Shown here in pieces: positions 21,354 to 34,270 of a stretch of DNA of 38,991 bases; position 1 is the first letter of the stretch, and the number at the start of each line of letters is the position of its first letter. This DNA is from Mnemiopsis leidyi (Eukaryota; Ctenophora; Tentaculata; Lobata; Bolinopsidae). The position numbers were made by a program, and so were the translations under genes. Location of the stretch: assembly GCA_000226015.1 (NCBI GenBank), contig JH153586.1, positions 435,522 to 474,512 on the forward strand, read 5' to 3'. The notes under the pieces are model-generated. The model had not been told where the DNA came from, made no database searches, and saw only the letters and a list, made by a program, of their open reading frames with translations.

Positions 21354-21496
21354 CTGAGTCTCGCTAAATCTCCTGGTAACATCGTTCCTGACCTTACTCC
21401 TGAGTATAAACCTCCGTTTGGGGGTGTTGTAGACCCCAGCCGGTTGGTGGGAGACGTCCAGACACTCCAACATGTTGTCGTCTGTTATCAGAATCT
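21354..21496 (-). CDS. Gene A, exon 2
   Basis: A 143-nt exon. Two bases complete the Glu codon split after exon 1, then there are 47 codons (ILITDDNMLECLDVSHQPAG..., ...NDVTRRFSETQ). The acceptor is ACCACTCCACAG|AGATTC at 21497/21496 and the donor ACTCAG|GTTGGT at 21354/21353. Both neighbouring introns are short (128 bp and 159 bp) and all three exons join without a frame break, which is the main proof of the model. The sequence YNTPKRRFILRSKVR is basic. Confidence 0.8.
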
Positions 21497-21624
21497 CTGT
21501 GGAGTGGTGTGGTAGGGAGTGAGGGTGTGTCACGTGATTTGTCCTTTCTACTCATCCATTCATAACAAGTAATGATCAACTTATATTAGAGAAACTAAAT
21601 GAAATTGAACCAGATAAATCATAC

Positions 21625-23779
21625 CTGGAGTGGTGGGTGTAAGGAACTCTCGGTCAGAAATAGAGATCGGGGAGCAGGGTGTGATAGCCTCAACTATGTA
21701 CATATCATCTCCATCAAAAGAGTCCAGAGAGTTCGACTCGAGGTCGGAGGACTTCTGGGTAAAGTACTTTTTGTCCAGAGATGATGATCTGATAAGAAGG
21801 CTTTTCCGCTTGCTGGGCCTAATAGAACGTTGATTTCGGGTGAAATATATTGGATCATCAGGGAACTGTTGTGGCAGGATTACAGAAGAGGTGTCACACT
21901 CCTTCCCTAACATAGGGCCATCATCCGGGTACAGGATCAGGGGAGCTTGATGATATGCTAGCAAGCTGAGAGGGTCTGAAGTTTCACTGATCAGGGGAGA
22001 CAACACATCTTCCGACCTTGATACTCCAGGATCAAGGTGGTTGTTGTCACATTTGCTGGGGGTTGGATCAGGGGTTTCAGACAGTTTTATCTCAACATCT
22101 TTCTCCTCTGTGGACAAGGCTTTCTCTTGGAAAGATGTCGACATGTTCTGATCGACAGTGTTATTTTTCTGTTCGACGCTTATTTCGCTGCCTTCCATTG
22201 TGTTAAGCTCCTTATCGATATCTTCACTTGAAGCAGAGGAAGAAGCTTCTAGGTTCAAATCAGAACTATCGTAGTACAGATCTTTATCTGAACTTTTAGG
22301 TTCGACTTCCTGGAAGTTATCATCGGGAGAGTTGTAGATCTTATCGTTTGTTTTCTTATTCCAGTCCTGATGGGAGGCCAGTTGCTGAATTGGTATCAAC
22401 GGAAGTGCATTTTGAGGGGTGGTAACCTCCTCTGCATTGCCAGCATACTCATCCTGAGTGATGTTTAAGGCAGGGGATCTATTAGGGTCAGACAGATCGT
22501 TCAGAGCACCAGCTAACGAGATCTGAGTGGCAAGATCTTGTCTGATCACGTCATCTATGTCTTGTCTGACGGGAGTTTGCTCTCGACGTGAACAATCTGC
22601 TACTTCGTCGTAATCATCCTCCTTGTCGGTGTCATCAATATCAGTGAAGAGATCACTCGAGGATATGGTTGAGGATCGGTTCTCAATGTTTAGCTTAAAA
22701 TCCTCTGAAGTCAGAAGAATCTCATTATCGGATATGTCCTCACGAGAACAAGATAGAAACTCAGAACTTCCACCAGATAAAACTGATGCATCGGTATCAG
22801 TCAGGATGAATCCGTGTCGGTTTGATTCATTTGCAGCTAACTTGTTCTGAAGACTCTGGTTGAGAAGGAGTTCTGTGGGACTGATAACGACGCTTGGCAT
22901 GGAGCTTCTTCTAGGGGAGAGCTCTTTTGCAACTTTCTTTTCTCCAAGGCTTTCTTTAGAGTTAGACTGTGATTTACTCATGTTTTTCATTCTTTTTTCG
23001 GAATATTTGACGACGTGATTCCCCTTTGACAAGTCAAGATCACTTGGCCTGCTGCGAGTAGATGAAGGACGTTTGATCATACGTTTTGCCTGAGGAGTTG
23101 ACCGTTCAGGAACTTTACTTGGTTGTCTCATTTTAGACATTCTATTCACAGAAGGTTTTCTTGTCTTAACGCTTTCATTGGAAATATTGGATTCACTTGA
23201 TATACTACGTTCCATCTCAAGAGATGGGTGCTTGCAAACTTTAGTTTTATTAGGAGGAGGTGCAGCAACAGCAAGAGATTTTGAGGTGGACTGCCTTGCT
23301 GTTACAGATCTCTTGATACCGGCTCCAGATCGTGGAGGAGCAACAGGTCCGGCATCACTTTGAGCTGGGGAATTGTTTTGACTTTTCACTGACGGTCTTT
23401 TGTTTTTGGGCTTTCCTCGACCCTCAGTAGAAGGTGCAGACCTCCTGGGAGGTTTAGGAGTGGGTGCACTTCTCGGCTCGGAGGGAGTTCTAGTTGAGGT
23501 GGTGGTCTTGGTTGCTGCAGGTTTGGATGAGGTTGGAGCCTTTATACCGCTACTTCGACGGGTTGGTCTAGGACTGCTAACAGCAACTGATCCATTGCAA
23601 ACTGAGGTCAGCGCTGAGGATTTAGGTTGTTTCGAGAGAGTTTTCGTTTTAGAAGACGGAGTGACGAGTTTTGATTGAGAGGGTTGGCGAAGTTTAGACA
23701 CTCCGGGTTTGGTTTTACCGTTGGTGGTTTTACTATGTATTGAGTCGCTGTGGGGGCGTTCTCCTGACGACATTGTCAT
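21625..23779 (-). CDS. Gene A, exon 1: large Ser/Pro/Lys-rich then acidic protein
   Basis: This is the longest open frame in the window, about 718 codons from ATG 23779 (MTMSSGERP) to donor ACTCCAG|GTATGA at 21625/21624 (phase 1). Residues 1 to about 290 are basic and rich in Ser, Pro, Lys and Thr, with repeated motifs such as SKLRQPS, SKMRQPSK and MIKRPSSTRSRPS. This resembles disordered microtubule-binding regions, but that is inference. Residues from about 330 are acidic and Ser/Asp-rich (DIDDTDKEDDYDE). The last 70 are again basic with Ser-Pro sites (RPSKRKSLLIRSSSLDKKYF, TPCSPIS, FLTPTTP). No catalytic domain, signal peptide or membrane segment is seen. The frame stays open upstream of 23779, but that part is AT-rich. 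An acceptor-like TATTTCCAG at 23790, just before CCCAGAATG, suggests a 5' exon further upstream. With exons 2 and 3 the protein has at least 847 residues. Confidence 0.85.
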
Positions 23780-23789
23780 ACATTCTGGG

Positions 23790-23840
23790 CTGGAAATATT
23801 GCTTAGATATACTGAATGGTAGCAATAAAATCGTTTATAT
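23790..23840 (-). promoter_or_regulatory. Possible start region of gene A (TATA-like or splice acceptor)
   Basis: On the minus strand ACATATAAACG (around 23833-23840) could serve as a TATA box, with initiation near 23805 and a leader of about 25 nt. Alternatively TATTTCCAG at 23790 is a splice acceptor and the promoter lies further upstream. The first ATG after it (23783, A at -3) is out of frame and reads 16 codons to a stop. Confidence 0.25.
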
Positions 23841-25849
23841 GTACAGAACTTCGGCAAACTGTAGGTTATATCAAAAATACAATACAAAATCATCACGCTG
23901 TGAGTGTGCAGCAAAGTGCTCTACGGCGAGCTACTTACAGCTTCACGAAATCTCAATAAAGATCAACGAAGGTGCAATATCAAACAAAGAAACGGCATAC
24001 AGAACAACGGGGCAATAAGAGATGAACTAAAACTTAATAGCAATAACTCAGATACTCTGATCATAATGACACCGAACATCCACTAAGACTGAAGGGATTA
24101 AAGCTATCCTAATCGTCAAATGAGAAGAAGCCTGTTTCTAGATCTAGATCCAAAGCTTTCTTATAGGTTCAGCTGTGACATTAAAATAACGTCGGGGCAA
24201 CCAAGGTAGCCGGTGTATTTGGACAGAGCGCAGGGTAGGACGCTAAATTGTTACGTTAAATATTAACAAGGCACCGCTCGCCCAGTTAATACAATGCCGG
24301 ATATGGAAATAATCTGTGTTCTAGCTTAATGGGGGTAAGCCCAGAGGTATGCGTTATTAACTCTGGTGAGGCTTTCTAATAGGCAGTTTACTTGATTAGC
24401 TAAATCTTTGTCTGGACACCGTGCTCTTACTACCAAAGGACAAAAATATCGCATGCGGTGTGGACGAAAACCCAATAAAAATCAGAAAGTACAAACCACA
24501 AATGTCAGATTCCAAACTGTTAATAAAACCGAGAGTCAAACTGTAAAAGTTACTGAAAGAACGCGTTTGTTTTCAACACGTCGCCGGCACGTCAACATGA
24601 CAGGATTACATGTTATGCGGATCTCAAAATGTAGGTGTTCGTAAATGTGTCTGTTCGTGCGTGTATGTATGTGTGTATGCGGATGGAGTTCGAACAAGCT
24701 AACTAAAAGAACCAGTTTCGGAGTAAATTGAGTGTGGATACACTACACTGGACTACCTTGTCAGGGTTTAACACTTACCAGCCGGCAAGACCAGAAAGCC
24801 TATCAACGAACTGTCAAGATGTAGGAAAGTTAAACCCCTCAACGAAGTATACTGGGAGTCAGCTGATCGGGGTAGAAGGCTGGGCGAAAGTTAGAGATAG
24901 ATCAGAGAGAGAGAGAGAGCATGATGTCCTTAATCTCCAATGACGCCTTGTATTCCTCCTGGCGATACATTAAGTGAAATCGGATCTCGATCTAGATCCC
25001 CAATCACGAAAAGACTAGTCAGAGATGGGTGTGTAGCAGCTGTTTAACCGGACGAAGAATACCAATAAACTTATGTACTACTTAGTACTCATATGCTAGC
25101 GGGGAACCCATAAATATTCAGTCAGTACAGAAAATCAAAAACGGGAAATCCCTGAAGTAGTAAGGATCAGAGAGCTGGTGAAACCCGGGGTCAAGAGGGA
25201 GGAGGGAGGCAACACTATGGAAGAGATAGAGGTAGAGAAAAGGGAGGGGAGGAGGTAACAGGCAATAATAGCACACCTGCATACACCACGTATTGTTAGT
25301 AGAAGCATTAACATTACCATGATTACACAGTACAGTATGAGTTATCTAGCGTAGGCTGGGGTTACAAAAACTGCATAATTTTAGGAGAGTGAGATTTGGT
25401 GTTTTAATGAGGGACAGCAGATGTCACTATGCCAGCTTCCTTTAATGGATAACGTCCAGCCTTAATCTTATCTATTGCTCGGGAGAGAGAGAAGCTGGGG
25501 TGAGGAAGAAGGTGTCAGAAGAAGATATCGGGAGTATCAGAGACTGATGAACTGAGGTATCAGTGCCAGAGAAGCGACGATAAAAACCTGACAGTTCGAA
25601 GGTTATTAGTTTTGTCGACTGGCTAAGAAAGTAAGAAGGCGCCAATATATGAACGAGCGAAATGCAACTTTGTAACATTGAAACACGCTCATGAGCTTCA
25701 GATATCATATAGAATTACTAATTTGTGATTTGAGACAGTAAGCTTCAACGTCGGCACGCCGAAAGGATCATCATTCCATAAGATTAATCTAAATTCAACT
25801 ATACTATTATCACTTTGCAAAAGGGTGAATGGAAAGTAATATTATTATT

Positions 25850-25872
25850 CCTTGCACGAACTCGGTGCAAGG
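25850..25872. repeat. Perfect 8-bp stem-loop
   Basis: CCTTGCAC, a 7-base loop, then GTGCAAGG. No role is assigned. Confidence 0.8.
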
Positions 25873-26140
25873 CCACAGTACTTAAAACCAATATTTCTTG
25901 AAGAACGGAAACATGTAATGTGTCTGAAATAAATTTTCCAAACGTTTAGTCTAAATAGTTGCGTCAATGTTACACTTAACTCTTGGGCATGAGAACTACC
26001 TCAGCACGGCTACAGAAATCAATCCTTAGAATCTGGCTGTAACAATACTGTCACACCATCAACGATCTCACGTAACGCTATCTAAACCTTAGACAAGCCT
26101 GAAGGTTTAGCACTTAATCCGGCCAATTGCAACAAGACAA

Positions 26141-26196
26141 GTACACTCCAGCTAAGAAAGACACGTTCAACTATTAGCGTGTCAGTTGGAGTGTAC
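26141..26196. repeat. Hairpin-forming inverted repeat
   Basis: GTACACTCCAGCT and GACACG (26141-26164) pair with CGTGTCAGTTGGAGTGTAC (26178-26196), with one wobble, a six-base bulge on the left arm and a loop of about 13 bases. Transcribed, it would form a short bulged stem. Confidence 0.7.
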
Positions 26197-27715
26197 TGAG
26201 GTATTGACACCTAATTTGACTTGACTAAAGTCATCCCCTGAACTGAGGTCAGAACACGAAATACCAAACTGTAAATCCAACTGTTGGTGGAAGGAATTTC
26301 GGGGGAAATGACGAATACCTATCATAAACTCTATCTCATGGCTGCTAATAGTTGCGCAACTTCAATAACATCTGTAGCAGATTGAAATATAGAAAGATGC
26401 TACTACTCTATACTACCATGGGCTCCTTGATCGCTCAACCGGCTATTCTTAAATAACAAGCTGATCGCAAAACTATAAAGAACAATGCCAATTTGGAGAA
26501 TTTAATGGGCGGTAACTAAGTAGAGCCCAATTGTTTGTACAAAATTTTGTAATTAAACGTTTGGACTGGCTTTGTGCTAAGGTGCGATAAAAAGCCAAAC
26601 CAGCTCTTTGAAGACTAAATGATTACTCAAGAATACCATCACTTGATCAGAAACATACCTATTGAACAAGCTACAAAGAAATTTGTCCGGATTCACGAGT
26701 TAACGCTTATATTTTATGGCAATATAAAAAGATCTGATTGGTTTGACGGTAACAGATTGCTTAACTAAAGGATATAACATACCACTAGCTGTACTAGTAG
26801 AAACTAGCAGAAGAACTGAAAAGGCCCATCCACTTCAATCCACGATATTACATAAGAATTTAACCAACAGAATTATAAAAGCGTAACTGGACAGTCCAGA
26901 ATATAGATGGAGCAATTCAGGTGTGGAGTAGCTATAGTAAACGTATAAAGGAAGCGTAAATAGGTCTGGTAACGCCCCTGTCGGCTCTAAAAAACTTTGG
27001 AAACTCTTAAAATAGCACCCCTTCCGGTATTGGAGAGTAAATATAGACATATTTCCGAAATAGAGATGAATGAAACAGTCACACTACTATTACAGTATTA
27101 CACCTAAAATTCAGCCTGAAAAGTACAATCACGAATTTGGCCACATTAACGAAATGGTTGACAAGAAAAGGAGAACCGTAGTGTACTGTAAATGTTAGGA
27201 AAATACCAGCTAAGCTGCCCAACTCTTTTCTTTCTTGACTACTATCACTGTTTTTTTAATTGCTCTGCTTCCGTAATGCAACATAACTTTAAGTAGAGCC
27301 GTACATGTCTTGTACAGGAATTATAGCGGAGTAATACATGGCCAAATTCAGCCGTTTGAAATATATTGACGTTTAACACAACATGATGGGATAGTTAAAA
27401 AGTAACTGATGTTACCAAATGGCAGCATTCCTGTATTCATCAACGGTCATGCGCACGAAAGCTAAACCAGGTAAACCATTGACGCAAATGAACACGCAAA
27501 AATGTTTATTAAAAAGCCCCACCAGCTATTGTAACCGAGGAAAATGGGTCGGAAACCAGAACTAGACAGGACGATGTACATCGAACATTAATTAGGACAC
27601 GTGTAGGTATGTTTGACGTAACCGAAAAGTGGTCAGAAACGCGTTGTTTAGTTGACAAAATGGGAGGTGCTGCGTGCACGGGAGTGGTGGAGTTGATAGA
27701 AGTAAGGGCGATAGA

Positions 27716-27842
27716 GTTATAGTATTAGAATTGGCTTATTGAACAAAGTTATAGCACTCAAAGTGGGCTGATAAATAGACGTTATAGCACTAGATTGGGC
27801 CAATAAACAGAAGTTACATCAATAGATTGAGCTAACAGAGGC
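27716..27842. repeat. 32-33 bp tandem repeat, four diverged units
   Basis: Units start at 27716, 27748, 27781 and 27813, each beginning GTTATAG or GTTACAT. The second and third are most alike (GTTATAGCACT...GGGC...ATAAA). Confidence 0.75.
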
Positions 27843-28591
27843 AAAGTGAGGCGGCAACTACTAGACGTGATGAGAACGAAACTGAAAGGAGTCGATGTGA
27901 CGCACCAACAGTAGACTCACCAGCTCGCTGGCCATATTTATAGATTTCTCCCTATATACCTGTCATCGAACGGGGGTGTAAATATCTGTAGTGCGCTGTT
28001 GGAAATATAGATAAACAGGGGTGTAAAGTTGGAATATTGGAAATATTGAAACTTGGACAGTTTTGAGTGTTAAACAGAGTCTAGGAGGAAATAGACCAGA
28101 TAGTATCGACAAAGATAGAATCCCTGTTAGTGACCTTTCAGTATGGTGTGGAGGAGGCAACTGGAGACTCCTCATAAACTAAAACTAGCAAATACAAATG
28201 TTTTAGTGCGTCATCGGTTGATTTGAGATTTTGACGCATGAAAACTATTAGAATATGTGATAAGAAAAAGCCTTTGTGCCTAAACGACAAAACCGCCTAA
28301 CTAACAGCTGAGCAGTTTAAATATTAAACAAATGTGTAGTGCAATGACTATAGAGAAAACGTAACATTAAACTCAACATTAGGAATTGGTCCGGGGAGAG
28401 GTTGCACATATCAGCATCTGATCATCTGACTTAATCTAAATGTGGCAAACGTCAACCTCGATCTTGGAGGCTACACTACACCTATTGGCATACCGTATGT
28501 GTATTAACATATTGAAACCTGCTTTTTGCAAATGGTACTATTGTTTCCTTGAGGTGGAAGGTTAATGAAGACAGATTGATAAAATTTTTGG

Positions 28592-28649
28592 GTATATCAA
28601 ATTAAAGACAAAACATTAAGGTTGCACTTTAATGTCTAATTTGATATGC
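28592..28649. repeat. Pre-miRNA-sized hairpin
   Basis: GTATATCAAATTA...GAC...ACATTAAGGT pairs with ACTTTAATGTCTAATTTGATATGC. It makes a stem of roughly 23 pairs with small left-arm bulges and a short terminal loop, about 58 nt in all. The sequence only shows that it can fold; expression is unknown. Confidence 0.55.
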
Positions 28650-29387
28650 AGTGTTGAAATATCAATTTTTTATCTAAAAAGATATAAAAATTGGATAAGC
28701 CAATGCATAATCTAAGAATCGCATGCTATAAAAACTAAGAATTCAAAGCCGAGAAAAAAATTGAAAATTTGAAAATTAGATAAATTGCTCTGAAATCGGT
28801 CAATATTGCAAGAAGGGATCTATTCATCAGTCGCTAAAATTTGAAGCTCATTGGTGTTGAGCAAGAACGAAATGCCACTTTTTAATCGATAAATTCTTGG
28901 CAGATTTTGTACTAAATCGAGCGAGGCAGTTAGACAAAGCGATCCTATTGGCGTTGACTTCCTTAACTTATGGCACAGAGGTTACAGCTAAAAGAATTCA
29001 GTGACAAGAATTGGATTGATTTGAAACATGAACGATCTTCAGAATGCAAAATTGAAGTCAATTTGGTATGCCGATAATTAAAGAGAGAAAGAATTACCAA
29101 AATGGGTAAAATCCAATAGCTAGGCGAATATCATTGATACTCTCAAAATATTGCCAGCAAGTAAAAGAAGACCTAGTCTTTCATAAACTTTTCAAAACCA
29201 ACTGACAGTTGACACAACACTTAGAACTAGACAAAAATGTACATCATCAGACATCTGTCAGAAAAGAGAAGGGAAGCTGAGCGCTCAATGGAGATTGTTC
29301 CCTGACCAAGGCACTTGTTCGACTTTATCCGATTGGTGCGGACCATAAAATTCAGGTCTCATGCCAGGCATCTGTCAGCTTATGACA

Positions 29388-29436
29388 TGCAGGAGGTTCT
29401 ATAAAGTTCTATAATGTGCAGGAGGTTCTATAAAGT
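29388..29436. repeat. 20-bp direct repeat, 29 bp apart
   Basis: TGCAGGAGGTTCTATAAAGT at 29388-29407 and 29417-29436, identical. Confidence 0.9.
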
Positions 29437-32264
29437 GGAAATCTAAAGCGAGATGCTGTTACACTGAAACGCAGGGTCACGTTTTGTGGAACTGCAAGGG
29501 CCCGAGCAGAAAGCGGCGTGCACGGCACAGCTGCAATCTTGTTCCTTTCCTGTTCTAAGGAGGTGCACTATAAAAACAGATTTGTAACATGCAACTAACA
29601 GATTGGACGATCATTAAGGCTTCTCTAGACCAGCGAAGCTGTCAGTTAGAATCGATAAGCCTTGAGAAGCCTGCGGGGAAGCCATCCTTGAGGTGACGAT
29701 TTTCCAGTACAGGTTCTACTCCTTACCTTTGAACCTGATATAGCTGCCGAGATATATGTCGAGATAATCTGTTCTTTCTTGCAGTGGTATATCAAAGCAA
29801 AGCTGAAATTGCCCAAAAAGATCAAAGGACCAGGCTTATGAGCGAGATGGATCAATATTCAGACTACTAGAATCTCATGAAAGAAAATCACGTCTGGGAA
29901 TAAGCACTACCGTAAAAGCGATCCGGATCAATGGTTACAATCGACCATTTTATGAATAGCCGCCGCAACTGTATTTTTATAAATCAAATTTAAAGCTCAA
30001 GTTCCATAATATGCGTAAATATTAGCGAAAAGGATGCCAAAAAAGCTATCGAATAAGTTACCTATACCACCAAAGTACACATTGCGGACATGAACGAACA
30101 ATTAGTAGTTCCCTCTTAATACTTCCTTTTCTCTTCTCATATGTTTTTGCACGATCTATAAACATTTGAGTTATTTAACTATTTTTCAGATGAATAAGTA
30201 TTTATCACTTTAAAGGTGTTATAGAGACCAAAAAAACTTGAGGCTTTCTGGATTGCTGAATACACAAAAAACCTTCTATCAACGCAATGGACAATAAAAT
30301 TCTGAGACAGGAACTTTCTTACTTTACGTGACTACTATACTTTACGTGACCCCAATACTTGACGGCTTCACGCAAGTAACATCGACTAGGTGCTAACTTA
30401 GCACTTTATCAATAAAACAACCAAGACAGCTTTCCATCGTAAAAACTTTGATATTCCGAGCTTAAGTAGCAAATCAACCGAACAAGGCAACACGAGACAT
30501 TCCAGAAAGAAGTTGACGCAAAACACAGTAATGGAGTTCTATGTAGAGGGAGGCCAAATAAGGGCGCAAACAGAGTGACCTAACCTAGCCAGGGCAGCTT
30601 TCATCAATCAGCTAAACCAATAGCAAACCTTCACCCACCAAGACCTACATTATGAGCCGGAGCTTCGATTTCAATAGCTGTGCGATAAAATCATCGGCTG
30701 GCCCCGTGCATGAAATATAATAATTGTGTATATAATATAATCCGTATATACATGATATGTGCCGTATATATCGCACGTGATGCCAACTTCGTATATTGGC
30801 CAAGACAAGAATCGCCCGCCGCTGATTGGCCTAATAGGTCAGTGGTGTTGGGGGTAATTGAGAGAAACGAAATTAATTAACCGAGGGCTGGAGAAAGCCG
30901 TGGTTGTATAATTATCACCTGCATGACAGCTAATTGAAAACAGAGAAGACATGGATGGCGGGGAGACCTGAGGGAGCTGGAGGTGAAGAAGAGGGACGGT
31001 GACGATTTTTAGTTCCAGGTAGACGTCACGTGATCACACCCAGGTCACGCGAACAAGCCCAGATTGGAGACATGCCGACTTTCCCTCACACAATGCCAGT
31101 AGTGGGCGGGGTGTGGGGTGTTCGGTCTGGGTTATTAACTGGTATCGGAAGTTGGAGTCCACCAGGCAAGCATAATTCAAGCTAAATTGCGGTGTTTTTT
31201 CCGTTAAAGGAAATTGGCAAAATGCCCACCGGAAAAGCACTGGAATTTACGGAGAGTGCCGACATCTAGCTGTAGGAGAAACAAGAGGAGATTTTTCACA
31301 GGTCTGAGTAGAGACGGCACTATACCCGTGTTAATGAGTGTCGGCACGGTAAGCAAGACAGAAACCTCACCAGGCTGAGGCGAGATCTACTTTCTAAACT
31401 ATCCCTGAACTTTTTTGAATTAGCGAGGCGTGCTGCCAGCACTGTTATGACGTGCTACTATGGAAGAGGAATTCCTCAGCGGACGGAGAAATCTGCTGGG
31501 ATCAAAAGAGAGAAAAAGTTTTTCACCAATAGACAACACAACTGCCCCTACTCAAGAGAAGCCAAACTTACAACAAGAGGTATAAACAAAATCATGAGCC
31601 GAGAAGCAAAATCAAAGAGCTAAGTTTTCTGGAAAGCAAGCAGCAAGGTAGACCGGGTCGCTCCCTGAGGCGGCAGTTATATATAACAAGCACATTGTAC
31701 AAATGTAGACAGACACAAAGCACTCCCTTGAGCTATTAGAGGGCCGCTCTCCCCTTCGGGATTGCTTCTGTGAGCACATAATGGTTAGCATGTGTAATAA
31801 CATAATGTCACTATACACTGTGTATACACAACGCTTTAGTACACGTGGTATAGCACAGTTAGATGTAGAGGTCTACTGGTCACAGTTTGAGGTTTGCCAC
31901 AAAGTGACAGGAGAAACTTTGACAAACATTCGCCTGCTAACTTAAAGCTCATGATATGTTCACGTTGCAAAGGGAGAGGAACTTTTTGGAAAAAATTGGT
32001 TACCTGTTGTACTTTATGTGGAGTCTTACATCATAAGTACTGAGTATTCCACTGCGGTTACTAGTTATATAAAACTAGTTAGTAGTTACTAGTTGTCTAG
32101 ATAGCCAGACTTTTTAAGTTAACGATAGAAAATGATCTGGAGAGTCCCAAATAGCGTGGAGATGTTAGATGATCTTGTTGATCTGTAGAAGATAAGTGAG
32201 CAAGGGCTCTGAGCCAAAGATTCCAGTGATGTAACAAAAACAATTCCTAGGCGACAACTATTCA

Positions 32265-34051
32265 GACTGACTGATGTGGACACTCGCGAACTAACCCAAC
32301 TAAAGAGCTATCACAAAAAACGGCGGAGACAGCAGAATTACGTGAACAACCTGACAACGGAAGCAGAGCATTATCCGGCAAGTGTGAGAGAGAGAGTGTG
32401 TGGTTGTATGTGTACACTTCACCAACACTCATTATCTACTGGCAGCTGCTTCCCCCGCCAAACAAGCTAACTGCCGACAACCGAAACGTTGATTTGGCGC
32501 GAAAATACTGAGTAATCATGATGGGATTAGTGTCGTGGTGTTGAGCGAGATATGTTTATATGCGATCACGGTGATGCTGACCGTGTAGAATCTTCATTGT
32601 AGATGACCCAAGTCAATGAATATTAATTGGCTTAAGCTCATGAGTAGCTATTAAGGCGGATATGCTATTGAATGTCATTAAAGCTCTAGCTAGTTTAGAT
32701 GGCTAAGGACCCTTAAAACAGAAATTGAGTCATGCATAAGAGTCTTGGAGTAAGATGCCCGACGCCGATTAAATCTAAATCTAATGCGTTTCAATAAAAC
32801 AAGCCGGCAAAATCTATTCATTTCCGGCCACACGTGAGTTTTAAAGAAAGAGAGATTGATAGAACGTGAATATGAACTTAACCCAAGTCCCGCTAGTTTA
32901 GTCGTCTCCCACGTTTGATTAATTGGATTTTAAAAGACGGACGGTTTGCCGGTTAAGTCTAGACTAGTAAACCGTAAACCGATCGTAGCGTGTTCAAAGA
33001 TGGATAGCTTCGGAGATCAGAACGTTTTGGTTGGGGGAGTGTTCTTCGTAGGTACAGATCCTCAGATCACTGATACTGCATCACGGAAAAACGTGTTAAG
33101 CTTGTCATGGAAAGAAAATTGGTAAGAGTCCCGTCTAGACTATATTGGACATCGGTAACTATTTTTAGCATAAAATGAAAATAATGAACGGTAGAAATTT
33201 GTGTTTCCACTCACAACATACAATACAATCACGCCTTCAAACAAACTGACATGCGCATAATATGCATTATAGTCATTATAAATCATGATAAAATCCGCTG
33301 ACTAGAAAATCAGCCAAGCACTCATATAAATTGCGCGGTACAATAACAAGCAAAAAGAAACATTTCGCTATTACTTGCAGACATTACGAGCTAGAGAGAG
33401 AGAAAGCACACATTGCCAGCAGGATGCTACTCAATATCTCACTGCTTACGATACATACAGTCTCTCTCTCTCAACGTGTTTTGAGCGAGCTGTGACCAGT
33501 ACATCACTGCTGTAGAACTCTTCATCAAGATGTACACTCGGTAGTTCTTTTAACACTCTCTCCTTGGTTAGCTACTTCACTGTTTCTGGGGGCCGCAATA
33601 AACTGGCGTACTCGATAAATGGCGAGGAGGATTGAGCAACCTATAATGATATTTAAGATAGGAGAGGCTGTAAAAATGATAAACGGGGAATAAGAACGGG
33701 GAGAAAATCGGAGATATGATAAGAAAGATCATCAGCGTTCGACGAAGACCAAGCTGGGTCAAAATGGAGTAATCCGGCGCATCAGCTGCACTAATACACT
33801 CGTACATATTAGATCACAGCTCGCTAATTGTTTAAACTTGATACCAAGAAGCAGAGCAATCAAGCTCTGGTCGGAGTCGAGCTGCTTGCAAATAGCAATG
33901 ATAGTCCTCATAATGAAATATGCTCGTGTACTCCTTCTACCGCGTAGATAGGAACGGAGCTGAGATGAGCACTTGACAATCCGTGTATTGTAAATACGGA
34001 GGAAATATGGGAGGAGAGAGGCAGGAGGCGATAAATAATTAATTAGTTCTT
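32265..34051. other. No supported gene; microsatellites
   Basis: GA and CT runs lie at 33393-33405 and 33461-33472, and CACGTG at 32831. A plus-strand frame from about 32265, after an acceptor-like ACAACTATTCAG, encodes a basic KKRRRQQNYVNNL segment faintly like a DNA-binding basic region; this is not enough to call an exon. A 76-codon minus frame (33577-33807) has one hydrophobic segment and no other support. Confidence 0.3.
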
Positions 34052-34270
34052 ATGACAGAAGTTGGAGTGAAAGTTTGTCAACTGTCAGTCGGCTACTTGT
34101 CGAGACTTAGTTCACGTTGTGACACATACCTGACACTCGCCATCTCACGACTCCAAGACGAAGTCAGGCTGGGAAAACGTAGAGCTTTAAAGCGGGATCT
34201 TGTGAGGGAGATACCGACCTTGTCACGGTCAAGACAAACCAACAGTGGAACACTAGGTTCCCTACTGTAA
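34052..34270 (+). CDS. Small ORF, 72 codons, unrecognised
   Basis: ATG 34052 to TAA 34268-34270. It begins MTEVGVKVCQLSVGYLSRL and has a charged helix-like middle (SRLQDEVRLGKRRALKRDL). A GA microsatellite follows directly. A second open frame continues from about 34255 to 34532 in another phase. The region is CpG-richer than its surroundings, so it may be coding or formerly coding, but the length is within chance. Confidence 0.2.
   Translation: MTEVGVKVCQLSVGYLSRLSSRCDTYLTLAISRLQDEVRLGKRRALKRDLVREIPTLSRSRQTNSGTLGSLL

Larger units (their letters stand above)
23841..32264. other. Long stretch without a supported gene
   Basis: I find no gene. It contains a GA microsatellite (24905-24919), several hairpins, a 32-bp tandem repeat (27716-27842), a 20-bp direct repeat (29388/29417), a TATA-rich block (30729-30770) with an adjacent E-box, and E-boxes at 27598, 31027 and 31842. 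Open frames are 60-80 codons, as chance predicts. Confidence 0.4.

Noticed and set aside
32265-32381. Basic KKRRR segment as a bHLH or bZIP basic region
   Set aside because: Key spacing and conserved residues of either family are not met; no confirmed splice partner.
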